From an uncultured Flavobacteriaceae bacterium (GTDB lineage: Bacteria; Bacteroidota; Bacteroidia; Flavobacteriales; Flavobacteriaceae), in the NCBI GenBank assembly GCA_947489085.1, contig CANLCJ010000006.1, positions 1 through 64,000 on the forward strand: a DNA stretch of 64,000 nucleotides, in the 5' to 3' direction. Within the stretch, counting starts at the first letter, position 1. The number at the start of each line of letters is the position of its first letter. The translations under genes and the position numbers were made by a program. The notes beneath the pieces were generated by a model. The model was not told where the DNA came from, made no database searches, and saw only the letters and a program-made list of their open reading frames with translations. Below are positions 12,001 through 19,300 of the stretch, piece by piece.

Positions 12001-15000
12001 CTATTGTTAATTGAGGTGCTACCGTTACCGAAATTGGCGCATCTGCTGTACACCCAAAGCTGTCTCTAACTACAACAGTATAGGTGTTGGGTGCTAAGTT
12101 TGTAAATGTGCTATTTGCATCAAAAGCGCCACCATTAATACTGTATTGGTACGGTGGGTTGCCACCACTTGCCGTTACGGCTATGGTCGCGCCACCATTA
12201 GCAGGATCGAAACATACATCTGTAGCTGCATCTAACGCTGCTGTAGGGTTTAAAGGCGCAGCTAAACTAAATGTTGTTGTTTCGTCACAACCATTGGCAT
12301 CTCTAACCGTTGCCGTATAGTTTCCTGCTTGTGTTAAACCTGTAAATGTGTTGTTTGTGTTAGTTGCCCCTCCCAAAGGTGTCCCATCAGGTTGCACTAA
12401 CTCGTATGTATAACCGCCTACACCTCCATTAGCTGTTATGGTTACAGATCCATCTGTAGCACATGTTATGGGTGTTGGCACATTTGTTGCTGTTAGTCTG
12501 GCCGGGGCTGGAGCTATTGTTGCAGTAGCTGTTTCTGTACAATTTGTATCGATATCTGTAGCAATAATAGTATAGTTGCCTTCGGCTAAATTTGTAATGT
12601 CTATAACTGGAGTTCCAGGTATAGAAGCTCCTCCATTTATTGTATATGTAAAGTTGTTGGTACCAGATACTGTAAAACGTATGGCACCATCGGTTTCTCC
12701 AAAACAGCTGATCTCACTTACTGTAGTTCCAACTATACTTAGTGCTGGTAATGGCTGTACATCGAATATCTCTGTGTAGGTACAGTTATCTTCGTCTCTA
12801 ACTTCGAAGGTATAAGTATCTGGATTAAGATCTTCGAAAACAGTACTGGTTTGGAAACCGGTAGCTGCACCTGCAGGTGCAATTATACGGTATTCTAGGT
12901 CTCCTCTTCCTCCTGTTGTGGCTGTAATAGATATATCTGTGGTTAACTCTGGACAAGATAATGCAGTGTTAGCAAACTCTAAATCTGTTGGTGGATCTAA
13001 AGGGGCTATTACTATAATATCTGTTATGCTACATAAGTTTGCATCTCTTATGATTATTGTATAATCTCCATCTACCAAGTTAGAGAATGTTGTTGTAGAT
13101 TGAAAGTTTATGCCATCAATGCTATATTCGTAAGGTGGTGTTCCGTTTTGAGCGTTAGAGACTGTTATTTCTCCGTTACCTAAACACGAATAAGGTGTAG
13201 TAAGCGCCACATCTGCTGTAAGCTGTGGTACTGTAGAAATTGTTTCTGTTTGTGCATCTGTAAAACAGATTTGACTTCCCGTAGTGTACTCTACAACGAC
13301 TTGATAGTCTCCTGCTGTTAAACTTGTAAAGCTTGGTGCAGTTTGAAATGTTGTACCGTTATCTATACTATAACGTATAGTGTTGCCATTTGCGTTAGAA
13401 ACATTTATATCTAAACGTCCTGAGTTTGGTTGGTCTGCACATAATATGTTCGTTATAGCTACTGTAAAATCTGGAGGTGCTATAGCATCTACATCGATAG
13501 TCGTTTCAACTTCACAATTGTTAAAATCTACAACACGAACCGTATATGTTCCAGCTATAGGAATAGCAAATGTGTTTTCGTTTTGAAATGTTGAGGCATT
13601 GTTTACAAAGTAAAAATATGGAGGAGTACCTCCTGTAGCTGTTATTGTAATCTCACCGTCCTCACAGGTTAGCGGAGTTGTTAAGGCTGAAGTTGCTTGC
13701 AACAACGGTGGCGCTATAATTTCTACGTCTTCTGTTTCAAGGCAGCCATCTTCACTTGTAACAGTAACAGTATATGTTCCTTCTGCTAAATTTTCGAATG
13801 TAAAATTATTAGCAACTAACGGCCCTACTGTATTTATAACATTGCTATTTTGGGCTATACTGAAAGTATATTGAGGCTCTGCATCTAATAAAGCTACTCT
13901 AACGCTGCCCAAATCGTCATTACATAGGGGTTGTATAACGTTAGTATTTATAGCAACGTCTCGTTCTCTAATTTGAACGTTTGGCACTGTAAATATACAG
14001 GGATTAGGGCTTACATTTAATTGTCTTGTTGAAACAGTATAGATACCTGGTACTGTTACCGAAAAAGTATTACTAGGTTGATAATTAACACCGTCTATAC
14101 TATACTCGTAGTCGTTAGGTACGCCCCCAACTACAATTTCTCCTGGTGTAGAACAAATAATATCTCTAGCCGTTGCTGTGGGTGTTAGTAGGTTTTCGAA
14201 AACATTGAAGTAAAACTGCTCAAAACATCCTCCTGGATAGTTAAGCGTTAGTCTGTATTGCCCTGCTGTATCTACTAGGTAATTTGGTCCTGTTTCTACT
14301 TGATTCCACACACAAGTTGGACTGGTATTTGCACAATTTGGATTAAGAACGGCATCGCAACTTGTTTCGTCTAATAGTTCCCAAATTATGGAAGATGTAT
14401 CTGTAATATTAGTTTGAAAAAATCTTGAATCTTCAGAGCCACATAAAAATATATTGGTTAGTTCGTCTCCATCATCTGGACAGATTACAATTTGATCTGC
14501 GAACTGTAATAGTGGATCTTGATCGTTAGAGCCAAATAAGGTTACGTTAAATTCTTGGGTGGTAGATTGGCAAGGTGCTTCTGCTGTATTAAAAGAAAAA
14601 TACGTTCTTGTTTCGTCTACAGTAATGGATTGTGTTGTTGCTATAACTGGGGTTCCTGTTGGGCTTGTAGACCAAGAATAAGAATCGAAACCATCTGCTG
14701 CTGTTAGAACGGTAGTGTCGCCACATAATGTTACTTCTTCTGTAAAAGTACAATCTAAATCTGTTAAAAAGTTAGTTGAACTTGGTACAATTAAACACCC
14801 CGTATTCGTACTGAAACTAGGATCGTCTGTTATTGTAAATTCTGTATTTAATGTCCCTTGATACGTGCTGAAAGCTTGATTTTCAACAATATTGGAACAA
14901 GCGTTAGTTAAAAGACTACAATCTGATACCACTCTAACTCTAAAGCGAATAGCCTGCGCTACATCTCCTACCTCTACTACATCGTTATCTACAGCGAAAA

Positions 15001-16330
15001 TAAGCTCTCGTGTAGCCACGTCGTAACTTTGTACTGTAACTCCAGGCGGTAAAAACTCAATGTCGTTATCGATATCAAACTGAATATTTACTGGTAATAC
15101 GTCTCTTATGGTAAAATTCGTTGCATCGTCATTTCCTGTATTTTGAAAACCGATAACATAATTAAGTTCATCGCCCAGATCTACCAAGGTGCCTTCAATA
15201 TCGTTTCCAGAAGTATCTTCTACAATTTTTGTAAGTACAATGTTGGGTTCTATAATGTCTACAGATAAGGCATAAAAATATGGAAAATACGTGTCTCGAG
15301 ATGTTGTGAGGTTTACATTTGCCGACGTTGCTCCATTTGCTATGACTACATTACTAGGGTTGGGTACAGTAATTACACCTGTATCAAACCCCAAGGTATT
15401 AAGACTGTTAGGAGTTCTTGCTGCAGGCAATCCATTAAGTTGAGAAACAGAACTATTAAAGAAGTTAAAAAATGGACGGTTTGGTGCAGATAAATTTTGC
15501 CCATTTAAACTTAACCTGTCTCCTGAAATACCTCTATCGCCTTCTAGAGCTGCAAAAGCAAAATTTGCTCTTACAGGACCAACTGGAATTGTGGTAAACC
15601 CTGAGACAGGGACGTTTAAAACAGGATTTCCTCCTGCAACACTAATAGCACTAAAACCATCGAAACTGGTAATACGTCTTCCTGTAATCGTAGGATCTTC
15701 ATAAACAATAAATAAAGACCATCCTGCAGAGTGCCCTGTACCGTTTCCAAAATCGGATGTTCTTCCTTCGGCACTCGATACATTGGCTACGGTATATGTT
15801 CCTAAAGTAGTTCCTAAATTTCTAATTACATTTGTAATGTCTGCGTAACAAGCATAAGGAAAACTATTACCTCCATCTACAGAGTTTCCATTGTTACCCG
15901 TATTGGGGTCTGCACTATTAGCATCAAAGATAACTATACCTGAAATATCATTATAACCTCCTGTAGGCCCCATTAATCGTACTTGATTTATAGGAGATGT
16001 TCCTGCGTTAACCGCACTCCAATACAAGCCTGCATGTATAATTTCGAAACAGTTAGGGTTAGGAATGGCTAGATCTGCACTAGTAGAACTAAACGTAGTA
16101 TCATCGTCATCAATGTCAATATGACGCATAAATACGTTGTTATTAGTTTCATCTGAATTAAAAGGGTTTTCGTCTTGCCCTAAAGTATTATTACCAATTA
16201 ATACGATATCTCCACTTACAGCTTGGTTAAATCTAGGTGTGAAGGGCACGAAATTTTGAGCTAACACGGGCAAACTCAATAAAAACACTAACACGGTAGC
16301 GTAGAAGGTAGTGTGAGTAGGTTTTTTCAT
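3032..16330 (-). CDS. sprB: Giant SprB-like gliding-motility adhesin (SprB repeats, T9SS type B sorting domain)
   Basis: A 4432-residue cell-surface protein, the mobile gliding adhesin by position and architecture. Order: signal peptide (about 1-25, ending VLAQ); a non-repetitive head with GLYWSA-type blocks (to about 350); a DUF11-like domain (about 360-480); a Cys-rich linker; then more than thirty degenerate SprB repeats of about 80-100 residues, each opening near a Cys and a GGTPPY-like turn and closing with NGC; last a gliding-motility-associated type B sorting domain (about 4349-4432, from CIPNIFNP to HFTLYR). In F. johnsoniae SprB is carried along the cell by the gliding motor after T9SS export. 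The repeats are diverged at DNA level, so the frame is stable. It lies between sprD (65 bases upstream) and sprF. Confidence 0.92.
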   Translation of the reverse strand: MKKPTHTTFYATVLVFLLSLPVLAQNFVPFTPRFNQAVSGDIVLIGNNTLGQDENPFNSDETNNNVFMRHIDIDDDDTTFSSTSADLAIPNPNCFEIIHAGLYWSAVNAGTSPINQVRLMGPTGGYNDISGIVIFDANSADPNTGNNGNSVDGGNSFPYACYADITNVIRNLGTTLGTYTVANVSSAEGRTSDFGNGTGHSAGWSLFIVYEDPTITGRRITSFDGFSAISVAGGNPVLNVPVSGFTTIPVGPVRANFAFAALEGDRGISGDRLSLNGQNLSAPNRPFFNFFNSSVSQLNGLPAARTPNSLNTLGFDTGVITVPNPSNVVIANGATSANVNLTTSRDTYFPYFYALSVDIIEPNIVLTKIVEDTSGNDIEGTLVDLGDELNYVIGFQNTGNDDATNFTIRDVLPVNIQFDIDNDIEFLPPGVTVQSYDVATRELIFAVDNDVVEVGDVAQAIRFRVRVVSDCSLLTNACSNIVENQAFSTYQGTLNTEFTITDDPSFSTNTGCLIVPSSTNFLTDLDCTFTEEVTLCGDTTVLTAADGFDSYSWSTSPTGTPVIATTQSITVDETRTYFSFNTAEAPCQSTTQEFNVTLFGSNDQDPLLQFADQIVICPDDGDELTNIFLCGSEDSRFFQTNITDTSSIIWELLDETSCDAVLNPNCANTSPTCVWNQVETGPNYLVDTAGQYRLTLNYPGGCFEQFYFNVFENLLTPTATARDIICSTPGEIVVGGVPNDYEYSIDGVNYQPSNTFSVTVPGIYTVSTRQLNVSPNPCIFTVPNVQIRERDVAINTNVIQPLCNDDLGSVRVALLDAEPQYTFSIAQNSNVINTVGPLVANNFTFENLAEGTYTVTVTSEDGCLETEDVEIIAPPLLQATSALTTPLTCEDGEITITATGGTPPYFYFVNNASTFQNENTFAIPIAGTYTVRVVDFNNCEVETTIDVDAIAPPDFTVAITNILCADQPNSGRLDINVSNANGNTIRYSIDNGTTFQTAPSFTSLTAGDYQVVVEYTTGSQICFTDAQTETISTVPQLTADVALTTPYSCLGNGEITVSNAQNGTPPYEYSIDGINFQSTTTFSNLVDGDYTIIIRDANLCSITDIIVIAPLDPPTDLEFANTALSCPELTTDISITATTGGRGDLEYRIIAPAGAATGFQTSTVFEDLNPDTYTFEVRDEDNCTYTEIFDVQPLPALSIVGTTVSEISCFGETDGAIRFTVSGTNNFTYTINGGASIPGTPVIDITNLAEGNYTIIATDIDTNCTETATATIAPAPARLTATNVPTPITCATDGSVTITANGGVGGYTYELVQPDGTPLGGATNTNNTFTGLTQAGNYTATVRDANGCDETTTFSLAAPLNPTAALDAATDVCFDPANGGATIAVTASGGNPPYQYSINGGAFDANSTFTNLAPNTYTVVVRDSFGCTADAPISVTVAPQLTIDASVTDGLDCTTSPEAEITGTIGGGTAPFTFDVNINGSGFTGTPIAVTGNTFVYTTPTANPDSYQFLITDANGCTVESSVITVPPIEVPTVTIVDINPLCNDDDGDANGSIEFTPAGGEPPYTIVFNGSAPSSIFSYTGLVEGNYDYTITDANSCFVTGRITLTEPAAIAATVNTTPFSCDASNANVAGSVTINTPTGGTPPYQFSFNGSGFSANNVLTVNDNGADQTINWQVRDANGCITAGSETLNALNPPVITSITNAPPVTCTTTASDVTVNTTGGVAPLSFEITAPSSAVTTNATGMFTGLTPDTYVFRVTDANGCFVTQSHTVAPVTPIEVIGQLTSNVLCEGESTGSIRYTVSGVSSGGFTISNFSPAAGTTVQTGNTINITGLPAGTYTLEVTDNTTGCIDDDTITISEPATPLSASASSTAVFCTTQDTQITITATGGTPNYRYAAVLQTDPAPAISDYVTSNVITRNTSNGANLDWQVYVLDANDCSFEFPITITNNGAPTVTTPPVVSNQCTATSNFTFEAQGSGGLAPLEYSIDGVSFQSSPIFTVNTAGTFIVTVRDANGCTATSPTNTEVFSPLNANAVLTKDLTCSVPTDASIEVTTFGGSNDFTVEQSFNGGPFTTLSTSFAGGTFPVTTGNAGTYVFRITDNRTDIPCTVDTNTVTVTPTAVVDVTEASVDPTCNGFNDGSITLTPTSGEAPFEYSINDGLTFVSSNVFGGLVAATYTYQVRDARGCTVRDFITLTDPAPIDVTLTSTGIVCNVNTLGSFTATINSGGVADFTYTLFDRNSNQIATSGPTSATSHTFPGLTFGDYIITIVDANGCEYNSGLQRIDTPPIIGVTSTVNSNTCSAGVDIEVTVSGGQPPYRFSIFGQTQSAPQASNTFVFTGLLHNTTFFLQVQDANNCIGVIEETTPPAPSTIEITGTSTTDVTCNGADNGSLTFTVDNFDPSVTDIDYEILDQLTLNPVVPAIDGTISGPAGGPTPPTTVSGIPSGSYVLQVREATGTECPASFSFTISQPIQAVTASVTANIPANCNAGAQVTVTATGGTPPYRYAADVTSGFPAGSATFSTSNVLELNPITGLNWEILVEDANGCPFRLPVTISRTAMPTIDPVPQECYTGAPFNITLSGTVDASAGPAMYSLGGAFQASPVFTINGPDTYTATIQDTNGCTATNTFIIEPQIFLTTAVQDLTCIADASITLTASGGSGTYGGFEVSFNGGAFSAATSPFTTSVAGNYQFRVSDDQATNPAGGCQALSNIVTITPNTTPTLTEVSTDVTCNGDSDGTITITAANGQPPYEYSIDGGGTFVGTNTFTGLAVNTYNVQVRDARSCPSASTVVNINEPSAVTGTVTPATLTCGPGNATQSATISVSAGGGTGTYTYSFDNGVSFTPDNTFTTSTAGTINIFIMDSNGCTSGLITETIAPLNPPSDLSFSATTVNCTATTSDVTLTAIDGVGTLTYAILAPASATSNTSGAGTGVFTALAPDTYLFEVTDANSCTYQEAFTIDPVTNVTVSGQLINGVTCNNDSGTLVDDGAVTFNVGDFTGTYTYTLSGTRTLGPISQSASTIPLTGLPEGNVNISITDDITNCTATATVFVPEPTEVVLTLVDTVNGNCEDDARIEVAASGGTPGYTFAFVEQGTVPVASDFTTNTFAFVDPGVNTNWDVHVRDINGCTATVLPVPVQDDPLPTITLPEFAANQCNTTGDEYTFSIVASTGQGTLTYALNGNAFGAATTFTVAVPSVATTHRVTVMDENGCTAFDEIEVLPPLTVTAEIQELPSCNEGDGEITVTGAGGTNTPTNYTYTIVAPASATANTTGVNDGVFTGLDSGNYTFEITDANTIPGLSNCSTQVVINLPAATPVTFTAPSIEPVRCFGESNGRITVNLEPLPSNDNPIYQYEITAGTPTQGRPAITRPQQNSNIFENLPAGEYTIRVTSGRSCTEDQIVTITEPTELTVSGAATPFACNPDNSVSTAILTVTEGAATGTSPYRYSIDGVNFVPDNEFPIADTGSTQTITVSVRDGNGCIATNTVIVNPLPTITAVTAVEATPIDCNGTGSVQINVTGGSGSFSFEQLPSSGAQASNTFAITEPGTYFFRVNDLTTGCFETTEFTVQPFDTGRATLTATTAVTCFDDGLGAIALNIENYTGAYTYQFLDNNSTPFGPVTNANTNTNNPEEITGLSGGRYQVQVVQLESPFCTTVSNVETIDSPTAALALTLTETANVTCDNNRGAITAEATGGEAPYTYQLISTVPSVPSVPFGSTSTFTDLAAGTYTVEVRDNRGCIESATLNLTLPPPIVATIVHTPLLNCFNDTNGTITVTSTSGGQGENYTYTLNQLSPNVASSGPQTDVEFNNLSAGTYNVTVTDGLNCTFTTADVTISEPQPVQSTLILGRTETCINSAEIIVSASGGTPPYNYTIITLEDTDNNITTPDEEVPTAFTGIIALSGGQESIPVQSGDYLARVVDSNDCSLNLSNQVTIPVFTPLTVAIDARNATILCTGDTSGAIIAEATGGLGDYTYTLLDAQGNAVPSAIQNSPGVFTDLQAGTYSVFVESGIDCTVASQQVTITEPPLALSATADTTPVVCAGDDDGSVEIIATGGTGIIKYAISPRLDQFVEDPIFENLAPGTYQAVAQDENGCFMTLDFTITTPDPITLTVVENSIIPELCSGDENGAFSVQVAGGVPPYSVSLDSNEETDFEAGTPIQTQFDFENLAGGNHTVYIRDANRCIVDFEIDFPLSVDITPSVVVSYGCEANLSTNIVTVELLEASTTNPADVEYALDGGAFQPGNMFFNVAPGLDHFVDVRHVNGCVRRTELFDIDNIEPLTLNLEEGRINEIIANASGGTGNYQFSFEGEPEGNENSFFISESGTFTVVVTDSNGCTVSASIPLEFIDICIPNIFNPSIQEGFGPGCADQFENLELDIFDRYGRRIASIDINSTWDGTYNGSELPTGDYWYIVKLNDENDDREFVGHFTLYR

Positions 16331-16395
16331 AATATTTGGTTTTTATCATTTTCAATACAGTGGGGCACTTTATTAAAAATTTATTTAGTTGCTTA

Positions 16396-19300
16396 TTAGT
16401 TGTCTATTTTAACTAGACTCATTTTGCTATTATATGGTACGTCTTTCTTATTTAGCAATGCTTTTCTAGCACCGTCAATAGAATTGTATTTATTTACATA
16501 GATAAAATACTTATTTGTATTCACATCAAAAAAGAAATTAACATTTTTCTCTCCAGACTCTACCACTTTGGTTACAAAAGCATCTCTTTTATTTACGTCT
16601 GTGTGTACTGCTAAAACCATGTAATACCCTGGTTTCTCATTTAAAATATTCTTAACGATCTGAATATTAGTAGATTTTTCTTGTCCAAAATCGAAATCTG
16701 CTTCAGTATACTGTACATCTTTAGTTGCAGCTGTTTGCTTGATTCTAGCTAATGCAGCTTTGTCTTTGTTATATCGGTCTTGTTGGTTATCGAATGCTGC
16801 TTTTCTAATACGTCTGCTTCTTTCAAAATCTATAGCGGCTTTAATATCATTTAAATTAGATATTAATTTTGCTCTGGTTTCGAGAATTTTAGCTTGTTCA
16901 GCCTTTAGACGTACTAGGTTTTGCTCATAGAACGTATTTATAGGATCGTCTTTTGCTTTTACCTTTTTCTTTCTTTTTTCATAAAGTGCTTCTAATTCTG
17001 CTATTTTAGACTCTTGATCTTTTAAAGCGTCGTCTAATCGTATTTTTACACTTTCTAAAGCCTGATTTTCGGCAGAAACACTCTTAAACGGTTTAGGTGC
17101 GAGATAAATGCCTTGTTCACTCAAGTCATTTTCTTCTTTTAAATCATCTAAATCTTTTTGCTTGTTGGCTATTTTTTCAGACAATCTACTTAAAAGGTTC
17201 TCTTGAGATTTTATAGACTTATTCGTTCGTTTTGCTAATTCGTTCATTGCTTGAGATGTTTCGTCTGTAGCTTCTGGAATTTCTTGTGCTTTCCTACGAG
17301 CTTCGGCCAAACGTCTTCTCTCTTCTAATTCTCTCTGACTTTTTTCATCTTCAGCTCTTTTCTTAGCTGCTTCTTGCTCGATTCTTAAGCGTTCAGCTTC
17401 CTCGGCTTTACGCTTTTCTTCTGCTAACCTGTCCTGCTCAGCTTTCAATTTAGCGGCAGCTTCTGCTCTCAACCTTTCTTCAGCTTCTGCTTTAGCTTTG
17501 GCTGCAGCTTCAACTTTACGTTTCTCTTCTGCTAAACGTTCTTGCTCTGCCTTTAAGCGTGCTGCTTCTTCAGCTTCTGCCTTCGCTTTTGCCAAACGTT
17601 CTTGTTCAGCTTTTAAACGAGCGGCTTCCTCTGCTTCTGCTTTTGCTTTTGCTGCCGCTTCCCGTTTGGCTTGTGCAGCTTTTACAGCAGCTAACCTCTC
17701 TGCTTCTGCTTTGGCTCTTGCTTCGGCTTCTGCCTTCGCCTTTGCTGCAGCTTCTGCTCTACGTCTTTCTTCTTCTAAACGTTCCTGCTCTGCTTTTAAA
17801 CGAGCGGCTTCCTCTGCTTCTGCTTTTGCTTTTGCTTCTGCTTCTCGTTTGGCTTGTGCGGCTCTTACAGCAGCCAATCTCTCTGCTTCGGCTTTGGCTC
17901 TTGCTTCGGCTTCTGCCTGAGCTTTTGCTGCAGCTTCTTCTCTGCGTCTTTCCTCTTCTAAACGTTCCTGCTCTGCTTTTAAACGAGCGGCTTCTTCGGC
18001 CTCTGCTTTAGCTTTTGCTTCCGCTTCTCGTTTTGCTTGTGCGGCTCTTACTGCTGCCAATCTTTCTGCCTCTGCTTTGGCTCTTGCTTCAGCTTCTGCC
18101 TGAGCTTTAGCTGCAGCGTCTGCTCTGCGTTTTTCTTCTGCTATACGTTCTTGTTCTGCTTTTAAGCGAGCGGCCTCCTCAGCTTCGGCTTTGGCTTTTG
18201 CTTCAGCTTCTGCTTTACGTTTTTCCTCTGCTATGCGCTCTTGCTCTGCTTTTAAACGAGCGGCTTCTTCAGCCTCCGCTTTGGCTTTTGCAGCTGCTTC
18301 TGCTTTGCGTTTCTCCTCTGCTATACGTTCTTGTTCTGCTTTTAAACGGGCAGATTCTTCAGCCTCTGCTTTAGCTTTTGCTTCGGCTTCACGTTTAGCT
18401 TGTGCGGCTCTTACTGCTGCCAATCTTTCTGCTTCTGATTTGGCTCTTGCCTCGGCTTCTGCCTGAGCTTTTGCTGCGGCGTCTGCTCTACGCTTTTCTT
18501 CTGCTATACGTTCTTGTTCTGCTTTTAAACGGGCAGCTTCTTCAGCTTCTGCTTTAGCTTTTGCTTCGGCTTCACGTTTAGCTTGTGCGGCTCTTACTGC
18601 TGCCAATCTTTCTGCTTCTGATTTGGCTCTTGCCTCGGCTTCTGCCTGAGCTTTTACTGCGGCGTCTGCTCTACGCTTTTCTTCTGCTATACGTTCTTGT
18701 TCTGCTTTTAAACGGGCAGCTTCTTCAGCTTCTGCTTTAGCTTTTGCTTCGGCTTCACGTTTGGCTTGTGCGGCTCTTACTGCTGCCAATCTTTCTGCTT
18801 CTGATTTGGCTCTTGCCTCGGCTTCTGCCTGAGCTTTTGCTGCGGCGTCTGCTCTGCGTTTTTCTTCTGCTATACGTTCTTGTTCTGCTTTTAAACGGGC
18901 AGCTTCTTCAGCTTCTGCTTTAGCTTTTGCATCTGCTCTACGCCTTTCTTCCTCTATACGCTCCTGTGCAGCTCTTAAACGATCAGCTTCCTCGGCTTCA
19001 GCTTTGGCTCTCGCTTCTGCTTTGCGCTTCGCCTGCGCTGTTCGAACAGCTGCAAGTCTATTTGCCTCCGTTTTTGCTCTTGCCTCGGCTTCTGCCTGAG
19101 CTTTTGCTGCGGCGTCTGCCCTACGTTTGTCTTCTGCTATACGTTCTTGCTCTGCTTTTAAGCGGGCAGCGGCTTCGGCATCTGCTTTCGCCTTGGCTTC
19201 GGCGGCTTCTGTTTTAGCTTTAGCTGCTGCATCTCGTTTGGCTTGTGCAGCTCGTACTGCTGCTAATCTATCTGCTTCTGTTTTTGTTCTTGTGTCTGCT

